From NCBI GenBank assembly GCA_026710425.1, contig JAPORB010000064.1:2388-42233 (forward strand): 39,846 bases of DNA, written 5' to 3'. The number at the start of each line of letters is the position of its first letter. The first letter of the stretch is position 1. The notes beneath the pieces are model-generated. The model was not told the origin of the DNA. It searched no databases and worked only from the letters and a program-made list of their open reading frames with translations. Positions 8,155-17,668 of the stretch are shown here, piece after piece. Made by a program: the position numbers and the translations under genes. The stretch is from Gammaproteobacteria bacterium. GTDB taxonomy: Bacteria; Pseudomonadota; Gammaproteobacteria; Pseudomonadales; Pseudohongiellaceae.

Positions 8155-10457
8155 CAGGATAGCCCCCGCAAGCGGCGTGCAATCCAGTCAATGCACAGCA
8201 GAGTGATCAGCAGAGCCAGCAACCAAGGCTGATCCCACAGGTCAATCTGCACTTCGCGAGAATAGGCATTGGGCGTGAACTCAATGGCGTTAACCAGTTC
8301 CGAAGCCTGATCCAGACTGAAAAAACTGCCGCCACTGATTTCGGCAATACGACTTAGAAGTCCACTGTCCATTGCAGCATCGTTATACTCTCTGAGGGAA
8401 GAAATCACCACGATAGCAGCTTCTTTTTGCGAGCCATCGCGGCTGCCTTCACCCGCTGCACTGGCTATATCCACCAGTAAGTTATACACCCCCTCTTGCG
8501 CAACGGTGAAGCGGCTGCGATACACTCCTTCCTCCTCAATATCCCACTGCATGGGACTGTCCGTTATCTGATCCAGAGGATCTGTGGTTTGCAGGTACAG
8601 GGTAGCATTGTTGTCAGGCTGGTACTCTTCGTTTAACACAGTGGCCGAAACCATGACCTCATCCCCAACATTATAAAACTCACGGTCAAATTCTATACTA
8701 ATCCGCTCAGGTGCCGATACTGCAAGCCATCTCAGCAATTGTCGCCACAGGATTTCGTGAGACTGATTACGGGAGTCCATCATCATTTGCCAGCGCCAGG
8801 TACTGGCACTGGTCAGTACCATGCTGCGCCCGCTACCATAACGCTGATAGGCCAACACTGGTAGAGCCTGATCCTGATATTGCAGGAGCGGGTGCTCAAT
8901 CAATACACTGGCACCAGGCTTGATGCGACCAGTTACCTGAATACCCTGCAGTTGGGGCAGCTGCCGCCATAAATAGCTGTTCTCGCCGTCCTCTGCTGCT
9001 AGTCGCAGCAGCGGTGAAAACTCACCGCTCCTGGTCAGTCTAGGTGTAAATAACTCGCCAGTTGGATGACTGCCGCGACGAATCCCTCCCTGCAGGTACG
9101 AAGGCAGAAACCCTTCCTCAACTAGGCTGACCGGCAGGATATCGGCAATTGGTGTGGTTATGAACTCAGGGTCAATAAGGCCGCTCATCAGCAAACCACC
9201 ACCACGGTCGGCCACAAAGCCCTGAATCATCTGCAATTGCTCGACACTAAAAAAACTTTGCTCTATATCACCCAAGACTAATGCTTCGTATTGGAACAGA
9301 GTTTCTCTGTCACTCGGAAATCCCTCACTAAGTTCTGTGGGAGATTCAATCCCTTGCCGGTAATACTTTTCCGGACCGGTTTGCAGGTAGGTCGCAAGGC
9401 GTAATGAGCTATCGGGTTCCACTGCGCGGCGAATAAATTTGTATTCGTTTCTGGGATGGCCTTCGATGTAAAGAATATCCAGTGGCTCCCTGTCGGAATT
9501 ATCCACCAGAAAACTGTAGGTATTGTTTTGCTCAATTATCTCGCCACGCTGCAGGGCTACTTGCAGATCATAGACAATAGCCTGCGGTCTTTCGGGTGCC
9601 AGTTCCAGCTCATAACGACGAGTAATGCCTTCTTCTCCTAAAGTGACTGTGCGACTTGCCACCACTGAGTCTCCGTCCCTAACTGTGAGTTCTACCTCAT
9701 GACCTTCATAGCCGCGGTGTTTAAGACCAGCAGAAACGGTAAATACCGTGTCCTCAAGCACAGTCCGGTTACTGTTGACATCTACAATTCCGATATCTTG
9801 AGGTATAGCCTCCTGCCCCACCCCCACCGTGAATATTGGAATCTGTCTTGCACCGAAAGCCTGGGCCTTGACTACCGGATCGTCGCCAGTGTTGTCGGCA
9901 CCATCGCTGACCAGCACTAGCCCTCCGAGCGGCAAGCCTCCAAGCTGAGCATCTACAAACTCCAAAGCCTGGCTGATGGAAGAAGCTGTACCTTCAGCTG
10001 AAAGGCCATCTGCACCCGTAATGCGTTCGGTCTGCTGGTCGAATCGAAAGCTGCGGAGTTGGAAAGACTCTGCCAATTCATCCAGCACACCGTTCCTGAT
10101 CAGAGCTTCATTGACGGCCTCGCGCCGGGAAATTGATCCGGCCATGTCGGTAACAGACATGCTACGGGAATCATCGTACAATACACCAAGATAGGTATCC
10201 TGTTGCGAGGCTTGTTGAGTAATGATAACCGGACGAAGCAGGCAGAACAGAATCAACATCAGCACACTGGAGCGCAAACTAATGAAAAAGAGTTTCCACG
10301 CCTTGCTCAAAGGTCGGGTAGTCTTAAAATAGCTGACAACCACTGCTGCTACAATCAGCCCGGCAATTGCAGCAAAAACCAACGGGCTGACTCCGAAGGC
10401 AAACTTCAACTGGCCCTGCAACAGTGCACCAAATAGGGTCGGTTCCGCGTATTGCAT
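8154..10457 (-). CDS. Membrane protein with degenerate vWA and GATase-like domains
   Basis: A 767-aa protein with two N-terminal membrane helices (about 24-44 and 55-76) and a C-terminal one (about 742-758). The vWA domain follows helix 2: LGVLYDDSRSMSVTD (90-104) keeps D95, S97 and S99 of the MIDAS, and LVLVSDGADNTGDDP supplies the later Asp. A glutamine-amidotransferase-like segment (about 330-560, with DILYIEGHPRNEYKFI and GGGLLMSG) lacks an obvious catalytic Cys-His pair and is probably structural. It starts two bases after the DUF4175 stop and shares a base with the next start codon, so translational coupling is likely. It resembles the large BatA-type proteins of Bat/MoxR operons and is probably a MoxR client with its vWA domain in the periplasm. 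Confidence 0.87.
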   Translation of the reverse strand: MQYAEPTLFGALLQGQLKFAFGVSPLVFAAIAGLIVAAVVVSYFKTTRPLSKAWKLFFISLRSSVLMLILFCLLRPVIITQQASQQDTYLGVLYDDSRSMSVTDMAGSISRREAVNEALIRNGVLDELAESFQLRSFRFDQQTERITGADGLSAEGTASSISQALEFVDAQLGGLPLGGLVLVSDGADNTGDDPVVKAQAFGARQIPIFTVGVGQEAIPQDIGIVDVNSNRTVLEDTVFTVSAGLKHRGYEGHEVELTVRDGDSVVASRTVTLGEEGITRRYELELAPERPQAIVYDLQVALQRGEIIEQNNTYSFLVDNSDREPLDILYIEGHPRNEYKFIRRAVEPDSSLRLATYLQTGPEKYYRQGIESPTELSEGFPSDRETLFQYEALVLGDIEQSFFSVEQLQMIQGFVADRGGGLLMSGLIDPEFITTPIADILPVSLVEEGFLPSYLQGGIRRGSHPTGELFTPRLTRSGEFSPLLRLAAEDGENSYLWRQLPQLQGIQVTGRIKPGASVLIEHPLLQYQDQALPVLAYQRYGSGRSMVLTSASTWRWQMMMDSRNQSHEILWRQLLRWLAVSAPERISIEFDREFYNVGDEVMVSATVLNEEYQPDNNATLYLQTTDPLDQITDSPMQWDIEEEGVYRSRFTVAQEGVYNLLVDIASAAGEGSRDGSQKEAAIVVISSLREYNDAAMDSGLLSRIAEISGGSFFSLDQASELVNAIEFTPNAYSREVQIDLWDQPWLLALLITLLCIDWIARRLRGLS

Positions 10458-10459
10458 TG

Positions 10460-13400
10460 CTACAGGTTTGGCCCCTGACTTTCAGACAGTACCCGGTAAT
10501 ATTGCTGAACAAGATCGCGGTACTGCTCCGGAATCTCCTCATTTTCCGTGGCGAACAGCTTGTTATTGATGGCATCAAGTTCGGCCTGAGCACTCAGTGC
10601 ACCCTCCAATTCAATAATGGGTTCCAACAGTTGCCGAAACAGTTCAGGCTGATTTAGGAAGTCTTCAATATCCTGCCGGGTCAATTGCTGCCGGATTGAT
10701 CGCACATTTCCCCAGGGCAGGCTGCTACTGTTGTTAGTAATGCCGCCGCCGATGCCAGGTCTAGCCTGGTCATTCGGACGATTATTGCTGAGCTGCTGTC
10801 TGCCCTCGCGTAGTCCAGCCTGGACTGCCTGGCCGCCCGACTCTTGCAATTGCTGTTGCAGTTGCTCAGCAAGTTGCTCGGATAGCTGCAGCTGGTCGCG
10901 CATCTTGCGCAGACTTGGAACCATGCCGCCGACTTGCTGACCAGCCTGGTTGAACGCCAAAGCCTGCTGCTGCAGGTCCTCGATTTGCTGACGCAAGGCC
11001 TCAGCATCATTGGCTGCCTGTTGCATCCGATCAGTTGGTGTATCGGTGCCGGAGGCATCCAAGGCGGCCAGCGACCGTGCCAGCTCAGACATCTGCCCTT
11101 CTATCTCCCCCTCAATATCCACTGCCAGATTCACCATGCCATTACGCAACACCCGATTGGAAGTCTGCATTCCTTCCTGAATGGGACGCAATTCACGGGA
11201 GGCAGACTGGGCTTGTGATAGCAGTCGTTGATCCTCATTACTGCCACGAGCGATGATAGCTCGCAGCATGGTTTCGATTTCCTTGAGATCTGTTTGCTGT
11301 TGCTGCTGTGCTGCAATCAGTTCCTGCAATCGATCATCATCCCGCACCGCCTGACGGGTTTGCCCTAATCCCTGCTGGCGCGAAGTTTCTGCTATATCGC
11401 GCATCAGTTGCCGCTGCTGGTCCAGCAATTGTTGCCCCCGTCGAGTCAGCGTCTGCGCCAGTTGCTGGACCGAACTCCTTCCCTCTTCAGTCAACTCCTG
11501 TTGTTGCTGTCGCAAATTCTCCAAAGCCTTTTGGCTGCGGGCGGCCGCTATAGCGGGTGAATCGCTGGCGGCGGCCTCCTGCATTTGCCTCGCTGCCCGT
11601 TGCAGCGTCGACTGCTGGGCAGCCTGTTGTCCATTGCCATCAGCACCAGATGATGATCTGGAACTGTTTTGAGTCGATGATGACTGTTGCTGCGACATTT
11701 GCTGAGCCAGCTGTGCCACTTCTTGACTGAGCTGTTCTTGCTGTCGCGTTAGACGCTCCAGTTCGCGACGTTTCTGTTCTTCGCTTAACTGTTCTTGTCT
11801 GCGTGCCAGATTACGCTGGGCCCGAGTCAGGGATTCCTGCCGTCGGGCCAGCTCTTTTAACTTGTCGACTTCTGCCTGATTTTCTCGTGAGCCACCTGCA
11901 CTTGCCGGATTTTCATACCGATTTTCCAACTGGCCCATTTCCATCTCGAACAGCTCCCGCAAATCTTCTCGCTCCTGGCGTGCGCCGCCTCCGCCACCAC
12001 CGCTGCTCCCCTGCTGCATGCTGATATTGGTGCGATTGATACTGGTTTCCGCCCTGAGTATGAACTGCAGTGCCAACTGCTCAGGCGGCAGGGCACTGGT
12101 AATTTGCGCCAGTTCCAGTTCTGAAGCCGCCATGTTCATCTGCTCAATAGCCAGAGACAGATTTTCGACTGCGGCATCATAGGTATCGTCGGAAAAATTT
12201 AGCCTTTCGGCTAGCCGATCAATGGAACGGCGTGCGCGACCAGTCGCCTCGCGCTGAGCCTCGGCTATGATCTGTGCATCGGAGGCGAACTCCTCAGCGG
12301 TAACTTTGTGGTGCCGGTTACGCAGTTTCCAGGTAGCGGCAATGATGTCTTTTTGCACAGCAACAAGTGCGCTACTGTCGCCTCCCTGACTACCACCTCC
12401 ACCCTGGCCGCCCCCCATGCCCGGATTGCGACGAAATTCCTGGTCGGTCGGGATGATCTGCAAAAAGTAGATATCGGAGATCAATTCCGATGGTCCTTGC
12501 AGGGCATTATTGTCTGCTAGTGTTAGGAAGTAGCTGACGAAATCCCCCGGTTCAACCGCCAAATCTTCAAGGTAAATCAATTCATGACCAGTAACCTGGC
12601 GCACTTGGGCATCGGGCAGGAAGTTCACTTCTACCTCATCTGAACCAACCACACTGTAATTGAGTTTAAACTCACTGAGTCCATAATCATCGCTGGCATT
12701 AACCTCCAGAACCACCTCTTCCAGTGGCATGACTTCCTGATCACGCCCGGGTCGCTGTAGGACCAGTTCCGGTGGCATGTCCTCAATGGCACGAATGAAA
12801 TAGTCCGAAGGATTCTGACTTTGCAGTCCTGCAAAGTCAGTGGCAAAGATACGGTAAACGCCGTCCTGATTTACTGTAAAGCGACCGCTTCCCGTATTGC
12901 CCATAAGGGTCAGGGGCAGATCGATATAAGGTGGCGGGTCAACTCCTTGTTCTTGTTCCTCCCTTTCGATCTCACTATATGACTGATCGAACTGGACTAC
13001 CGCCTGTTCGATAGCCTTGTTGAAAGTAACATTGAGATTGACCACGGTACCTTCGGGCACCACCATGTCGCCACTATCAGTTTCGACATTATCTTCTATG
13101 CCAGTGTAATCCGGATACTCAAAGGCCAGATCCAGCTGATCGACTTGAGGCAAGTCATAAACACTGATCCGGTATTGTTGGGAACTCTGCTCACCGCGCT
13201 CATTGAAGCTGATGTAATAAGTTGTGTCCTGTTGAAGAGCAGGAATAAAGTAACTGTAATAGGCACTATCACTACCCGAGCCATCCCGTTGCATGACCTC
13301 GTTGCGCCAGTTCACCCTGTCGTCCTGCAACCGCAGACTGATAGAATCTGGCATGGCATTGCTAACTTGGGCGATGATGGTTACGCTCTCACCGCGCTGA

Positions 13401-14044
13401 ATCTCGATATCGCCCGGTTCGACACTGATCTCTATTGCAGCAAAAATCTCCTCTTCAATCAGTGGTTCACTGATGGCAAAGGGCCAGGCCAAGCGGGAAC
13501 CGGCCCTGAACAGGCTATCCGATACGAGGAACAATACCGATACTGCGGCGATGGTACTCACTGCCGTGGCGAAAGACAGCCAGGAGCGACTGGCTGGCTC
13601 TACTTTCCTCACCTGACTTTGTTGCTTCTGAACCTGTTGCTGAGCATCTTCCCATAGCTGCTGGATAAACTGGGTGGAGACACCGGCCCGCCCCTGCTCT
13701 AGATCCAGTTCGGTAAACTCCAGGGAAGTCAGTAAGCGCTGCTCGAAATCCGGAATATGATCTTCGACATAATGTGCCAGCATTCTGTCATCAGTTTGGC
13801 GACGCCTGAGAGCTTTGATGAAGTGTCCCAGCACCCCGGCAGCAAGTGCCACCATGAGAGCAAACAGAACCGTTGTGCCAGTTTTTCCTGGCTGCAGCCA
13901 CAGGTTAAGGAGACTGATGCTGAGTACAAGCAGTACTAAGATAATGCTGTGTAGGCTGCTCTGTCGCAGAAAAAACAGGTTACGGCGACGACGCCGCAGC
14001 TGTTGCAGGGTGTGGCGGAGACTGTCGAATCTGGTTGCTGTCAT
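10460..14044 (-). CDS. DUF4175 domain membrane protein, long Gln-rich coiled coil
   Basis: A 1194-aa DUF4175-type protein and first gene of the operon. Two membrane helices lie near the N-terminus (about 27-48 and 56-75) and a third around 158-177. A beta-rich extracytoplasmic region with Ig-like repeats follows (about 200-560), then a Gly-rich linker (GMGGGQGGGGSQGG). The C-terminal half (about 590-1060) is a Gln/Glu/Arg/Leu-rich coiled coil with long heptad runs. No enzyme motif is visible. The ATG at 14044 has no strong Shine-Dalgarno but is the first in frame. Known: DUF4175 proteins are large, uncharacterised and often coded with MoxR/vWA/DUF4159 genes. Inferred role: structural scaffold spanning the periplasm. 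Confidence 0.85.
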   Translation of the reverse strand: MTATRFDSLRHTLQQLRRRRRNLFFLRQSSLHSIILVLLVLSISLLNLWLQPGKTGTTVLFALMVALAAGVLGHFIKALRRRQTDDRMLAHYVEDHIPDFEQRLLTSLEFTELDLEQGRAGVSTQFIQQLWEDAQQQVQKQQSQVRKVEPASRSWLSFATAVSTIAAVSVLFLVSDSLFRAGSRLAWPFAISEPLIEEEIFAAIEISVEPGDIEIQRGESVTIIAQVSNAMPDSISLRLQDDRVNWRNEVMQRDGSGSDSAYYSYFIPALQQDTTYYISFNERGEQSSQQYRISVYDLPQVDQLDLAFEYPDYTGIEDNVETDSGDMVVPEGTVVNLNVTFNKAIEQAVVQFDQSYSEIEREEQEQGVDPPPYIDLPLTLMGNTGSGRFTVNQDGVYRIFATDFAGLQSQNPSDYFIRAIEDMPPELVLQRPGRDQEVMPLEEVVLEVNASDDYGLSEFKLNYSVVGSDEVEVNFLPDAQVRQVTGHELIYLEDLAVEPGDFVSYFLTLADNNALQGPSELISDIYFLQIIPTDQEFRRNPGMGGGQGGGGSQGGDSSALVAVQKDIIAATWKLRNRHHKVTAEEFASDAQIIAEAQREATGRARRSIDRLAERLNFSDDTYDAAVENLSLAIEQMNMAASELELAQITSALPPEQLALQFILRAETSINRTNISMQQGSSGGGGGGARQEREDLRELFEMEMGQLENRYENPASAGGSRENQAEVDKLKELARRQESLTRAQRNLARRQEQLSEEQKRRELERLTRQQEQLSQEVAQLAQQMSQQQSSSTQNSSRSSSGADGNGQQAAQQSTLQRAARQMQEAAASDSPAIAAARSQKALENLRQQQQELTEEGRSSVQQLAQTLTRRGQQLLDQQRQLMRDIAETSRQQGLGQTRQAVRDDDRLQELIAAQQQQQTDLKEIETMLRAIIARGSNEDQRLLSQAQSASRELRPIQEGMQTSNRVLRNGMVNLAVDIEGEIEGQMSELARSLAALDASGTDTPTDRMQQAANDAEALRQQIEDLQQQALAFNQAGQQVGGMVPSLRKMRDQLQLSEQLAEQLQQQLQESGGQAVQAGLREGRQQLSNNRPNDQARPGIGGGITNNSSSLPWGNVRSIRQQLTRQDIEDFLNQPELFRQLLEPIIELEGALSAQAELDAINNKLFATENEEIPEQYRDLVQQYYRVLSESQGPNL

Positions 14045-14086
14045 CGTTTCACTTCACAGGTCCTGCTGTAACAGAATATGAATTGA

Positions 14087-14108
14087 CCAATCCGGATATC
14101 CGGTTTGG
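14087..14108. promoter_or_regulatory. 22-bp dyad, candidate operator of the MoxR/DUF4175 operon
   Basis: CCAA-T-CCGGATATCCGG-T-TTGG is a perfect 12-bp palindrome (14092-14103) extended by matching CCAA/TTGG arms with one mismatched pair. It lies 43 bp upstream of the DUF4175 start codon. A weak minus-strand -10-like TATTCT lies just downstream of it, so a bound dimer could block or contact RNA polymerase. No matching regulator is coded nearby. Symmetry is seen directly; the operator role is inferred. Confidence 0.4.
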
Positions 14109-14308
14109 GTTTGACTGGATGTTTGATTTTGCACGCTTCCCAGGCGGCTTTGGTACATGCACCGTCAGTCAACTTTCCCCCATGCTGTTCAGAAAAGCAA
14201 GAGACAGAGGACGGTTGGAACTGACTTTATTTTCTCAATGCTGTTGATTCAGGGAATTCTTGCTCTATCAACAAACTATCTTACCTATAGCCATAATTTT
14301 TCTGGAAG

Positions 14309-14938
14309 TCACGCTCCGGGGTGATCATCTTTCGTTGAATTCGATGTCTGGTTCGGTCTATACCCCATCTCATAGGGCCGATACCATGTCGAATCCTCGG
14401 GAAAGACCCGAATGTTTCCGAGAGAGAGGGCAGCCACCATGGCTTCGAGGTTTTCGTAGGGGGACAAATCCTGCAGAGTGGTCCGGGTCGGACCAGGCAA
14501 TACCAGTTGCTCTGCAATGGCCTCGGCCAACGCCTCGGTGGGCGATAACCAGCGGAAATCCAGAATCTCGTCATTGTCAACAGTGACCTGAACGGGGTTT
14601 CGCAGAGGGCAGACGAAAAACCAGGTACAGAAACGCCGGAGCATTCGAGGAGGGGTTGTCCAGTGTGCTGTGTGTATGAGTTGGTCTGCCCGTATGTCAA
14701 CACCTGCTTCTTCACGGGTTTCCCGCACCGCCGCCAACTGTGCGGCAGGATACTCCAGACCCTGATCGGCAGCTGCGAAATCAGCGTCATCAAGTCTTCC
14801 CCCCGGAAACACCCAGTGCCCCCCATGGAATACGAGCTTTGAGTTGCGCTTTAGCAACAGGACCTCTATCCCGACATTCTTAGTATTGTTACGTACCAGC
14901 ACTACCGTAGCTGCTGGCACGGGCTGCACTTCACTCAA
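14309..14938 (-). CDS. Nudix hydrolase
   Basis: A 209-aa Nudix-fold protein. The second half of the Nudix box is intact (R72-E-T-R-E-E-A-G-V80), giving the catalytic metal-binding glutamates. The first glycines (PGGRLDD, about 45-51) are separated from it by an insertion of roughly 15-20 residues, the pattern seen in NUDT7/NUDT19-like CoA or nucleoside-diphosphate pyrophosphatases. The start is a TTG at 14938 preceded by GAGAGA; no earlier ATG exists and the domain starts by residue 9. It faces away from the SDR gene at 15333. Substrate is not decidable from sequence; a CoA-ester pyrophosphatase would suit the acyl-CoA genes around it, but that is inference. Confidence 0.85.
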   Translation of the reverse strand: MSEVQPVPAATVVLVRNNTKNVGIEVLLLKRNSKLVFHGGHWVFPGGRLDDADFAAADQGLEYPAAQLAAVRETREEAGVDIRADQLIHTAHWTTPPRMLRRFCTWFFVCPLRNPVQVTVDNDEILDFRWLSPTEALAEAIAEQLVLPGPTRTTLQDLSPYENLEAMVAALSLGNIRVFPEDSTWYRPYEMGYRPNQTSNSTKDDHPGA

Positions 14939-15250
14939 GGTCTCTCAATATCCTTTGGTCTGTAAACTGTCCTGATGATATGGCATTCACTGAATTAATT
15001 CCTTATTTATTTTGCAATGAAGAATTCCTGGCAAGAATCCTACCTGCTCTAAAGCTAAAATGAGGCACTTTTACTACAGCCTGAGATGGTGAAATCCATC
15101 TAATTGTTAATATTTCTGTACATCTCGTCAAATCTGATTTTTTCATTTTTTGGAGGCCTGTTGAGAGGGGTATAATCAGGTATTGCAAGACTGGGAAATG
15201 AACATTCTTCTGCTCTTGAGTGGGTCGGGGTCCTGATTCTTCAATTCAAA
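14939..15250. other. Nudix-SDR intergenic region
   Basis: This stretch separates the divergent Nudix and SDR genes. I see no convincing gene; a minus-strand frame of about 61 codons (15003-15188) has no recognisable features. A second -10-like TATAAT (15171-15176) with TTTGGA 16 bases before it (15149-15154) could be a weak upstream plus-strand promoter. Confidence 0.35.
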
Positions 15251-15279
15251 TTGCAGGCTTCATGATCTGAGTTTACAAT
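15251..15279 (+). promoter_or_regulatory. Sigma70-type promoter for the SDR gene
   Basis: TTGCAG (15251-15256) and TACAAT (15274-15279) are separated by exactly 17 bp. This predicts a transcript start near 15286 and a leader of about 47 nt before the ATG at 15333. Both hexamers match the consensus at most positions. Confidence 0.5.
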
Positions 15280-15332
15280 ATCATCCCTGACAAATCACAC
15301 CACATGGACTTATAAATGACACTGGAGGAAAT

Positions 15333-16205
15333 ATGAGTATCAGTTTTGAAAATAACGTTGCCATAGTCACTGGAGCCGGGGGTGGGCTGGGTAAACAACA
15401 TGCTTTGGAGCTTGGCCGTCGTGGTGCCAAAGTGGTCGTCAACGACCTTGGTGGCTCGGTGGATGGTACTGGCGGATCAATCTCGGCTGCTGAACAGGTT
15501 GTCCAGGAAATTGTCGATGCTGGTGGCACTGCAATGGCAAATGCGGCCTCGGTGACTGACTTGAAAGCTGTCGAAAAAATGGTCGAAGAGACCTTATCCC
15601 GATGGGGACGAATTGATATTGCCGTTAATAATGCAGGCATATTGCGGGACAAGACTTTTGCCAAGATGGAGATGGAAAACTGGCATGCTGTTCTGGATGT
15701 GCATCTCACTGGAAGTCTCAATGTCACCAAGAGCGTATGGCCAACCATGACCGAACAGAACTATGGCCGTCTGGTAATGACCACCTCAACTTCCGGTCTG
15801 TTTGGAAATTTCGGGCAAAGCAATTATGGTACTGCCAAGCTGGGACTAGTAGGATTTATGAATACATTGAGACTGGAAGGTGCCAAGTACAACATTCATA
15901 CAAATAGCATTGCGCCTATCGCTGCCACTCGAATGACATTGGATCTACCCGGATTTGAAGACAGTGAAGAACGGTTGGCTCCAGAGCTGGTAACACCGGC
16001 AGTGATTTATTTATGCAGTAATCAGGCACCTAATGGCCGAATTATCCAAGCCATGGGTGGTCGCTATTATTCCGCAGATGTCAGAGAAAATGCTGGTGTA
16101 GACCTAGGTACCTCAGCAACAGCTGAGGATATTGCGGACAATATCGACACTATCCTGGACATGGCGGAAAACAAAGGAGTTCTGGAGCGTACTCATCATC
16201 GCTAG
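15333..16205 (+). CDS. SDR-family (3-hydroxyacyl-CoA-type) dehydrogenase
   Basis: A 290-aa short-chain dehydrogenase/reductase. The cofactor motif is TGAGGGLG (13-20), with NNAG at 99-102, a catalytic Ser at 152 or 154, and Y165-x-x-x-K169 in SNYGTAK. Asp near 38 (VVNDLGG) suggests NAD preference. The Asp-Leu-Gly-Gly after beta-2 and the Lys-rich helix resemble the dehydrogenase domain of multifunctional enzyme 2 (17-beta-HSD4 type), which oxidises (3R)-hydroxyacyl-CoA. A GGAGG precedes the ATG. It is monocistronic with its own promoter. Role in fatty-acid or sterol side-chain beta-oxidation is inferred from this resemblance; fold and enzyme class are secure. Confidence 0.88.
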   Translation: MSISFENNVAIVTGAGGGLGKQHALELGRRGAKVVVNDLGGSVDGTGGSISAAEQVVQEIVDAGGTAMANAASVTDLKAVEKMVEETLSRWGRIDIAVNNAGILRDKTFAKMEMENWHAVLDVHLTGSLNVTKSVWPTMTEQNYGRLVMTTSTSGLFGNFGQSNYGTAKLGLVGFMNTLRLEGAKYNIHTNSIAPIAATRMTLDLPGFEDSEERLAPELVTPAVIYLCSNQAPNGRIIQAMGGRYYSADVRENAGVDLGTSATAEDIADNIDTILDMAENKGVLERTHHR

Positions 16206-16372
16206 GATTCAGCCAATCAGATATTTTTAGGTATGGGCTATCAAACCATAATTAAACTTGAATGAAAATCAGTACATTTGATCATTGCGCTGATTATAAC
16301 TTGCAGTAAAATGTAATTATGATTTTGACTCACCACTAGTGAAGTTTCGATCATACATTTTTGCCTGGGGAT

Positions 16373-16860
16373 TTATAGGTTCTTAATACCCTTATACAGC
16401 AACATTTTGGAAAATTCCTCTCCACTAATGAGCCTTACATTACTTTCTTTGGCTTCTTTGATGCAATCACCCGTAAACTTGTCAGCTGTAGAAATTAACC
16501 ATAACATATGAGTGTATTCGCCATAGTTATTGCTTTTGTACTGTACATATTGCTTTATTTAATTAACTGCCAATGTATCAGTGTCTTTGTAGTGTCGTTT
16601 CGCTTGCACATAAACCATCATATTTAATAGCTCAAAGGTGGCAATAATATCGGCATCACCCTCCTTATCTGGCTAGCTTTTCGCCGATCTTAAGATGCTA
16701 GCACCATTTTTTCAAAATATCGCTCCATAAGATTCTCAAATTAATCCGGGCCTTTCATTTCAAGAACCGTATTTTGAAGCTCTGGTGCTAATTTTTTCTT
16801 GAGCTCATTCCGCAAATTAATTGGCCGATTTTCCTTATATTGGTTTGAGGCAGTTGCGTT
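16373..16860 (-). pseudogene. Decayed Mrr-family restriction endonuclease domain
   Basis: Reading the minus strand across stops and one frameshift gives an Mrr catalytic domain: an N-terminal piece with KKKLAPELQNTVLEMKGPD, then EGDADIIATFELL (Asp of the PD-(D/E)XK core, codons near 16661), MMVYVQAKRHY (QxK core), and LISTADKFTGDCIKEA followed by VRLISGEEFSKMLL before the TAA at 16373. In-frame TAA codons interrupt it (for example 16559-16561, inside LAVN-stop-IKQY). The order and spacing match the intact neighbour at 17669. The gene is dead by multiple lesions. Composition is AT-rich. Confidence 0.7.
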
Positions 16861-16972
16861 GTTCTGAAACCCTTGATTTATATGGGCTAAAGGGCATCCT
16901 CAAGAGAACTTTACCCCAAAAAATGGTCATTATTGCCTACTTTTCAGCATATTCTTTGTTTTTGATGAAATT

Positions 16973-17380
16973 TCACCCCAAGCCAAAATGCCCAAAAATT
17001 ATCCTCAGGTGGGATAAAGAAACCAAATTATGAGTGATTGTATCGCGGAGGTGGGAAATTGAACACAAGTTGGTGGGAATTAATCCTTTTTTAGCCACAG
17101 CGCAAATTCCTCGGTTTAGGGCGCGATTTATGCTTTCTTCAAGATCTGATATGTCCAAATTTGTTTGTCGCGACTTCAATCGACTTATCAGAGGAGCATC
17201 CGCATAATCTCCTCTGGAGATATCCCGTTCGATAGCCTTAACTCGCCGAAAGAAACCCAGATCAAGACTTATATTCTCTTCATTCTCTAGTCTAATGTAT
17301 CCACCTTCAATAATAGGACTAATGCCATTCCAATTTTTGAATCTTTCAAATCGTTTTCTATCAGGTTTAGAACCAATCTT
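16973..17380 (-). pseudogene. Decayed coding fragment upstream of the dead Mrr gene
   Basis: An open minus-strand frame of about 135 codons (17380 to stop 16973) has protein-like content such as RFERFKNWNGISPIIEGGYI and LDLGFFRRVKAIERDISRGD, but no ATG at its start. It is AT-rich like the Mrr fragment and lies directly upstream of it on the same strand. It may be the N-terminal half of the same gene, split by frameshifts, or a separate partner. I do not recognise the family. Confidence 0.4.
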
Positions 17381-17668
17381 TCATTGCTTACAACTTCATA
17401 AATAAATTTTTACGCTAACAATACTCCTACAGTATTCGTTGAAATACTATGCAAATCCCAGCAGCTTCATGTCCATCATGATTCAGCCATACTAAAAAAT
17501 ATTGATTAATTTCTCTTTAGATTAAAACCAAGAAACACGTGTTATTTTGACTTCAGATCATAAAGGAAGGAATGTTAAGGTAGCCAAAAAATTAACCCAA
17601 TGTTTGGTGAGTCGGAAAATTAGTGTGGTAGTAGAAGGGTAGACAGTTTGCCTATTCAGAATCTCTCA
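17381..17668. other. Short gap, no gene seen
   Basis: AT-rich sequence between the decayed fragment and the stop of the intact endonuclease gene. Only short, unsupported frames are present and I see no clear terminator. Confidence 0.3.

Noticed and set aside
15003-15188. 61-codon minus-strand frame between the Nudix and SDR genes
   Set aside because: No start signal, no recognisable content, and it overlaps the likely promoter region.
17544-17640. Plus-strand frame ILTSDHKGRNVKVAKKLT..., faintly TIR-like
   Set aside because: About 33 codons without a start codon and no further TIR motif; judged chance.
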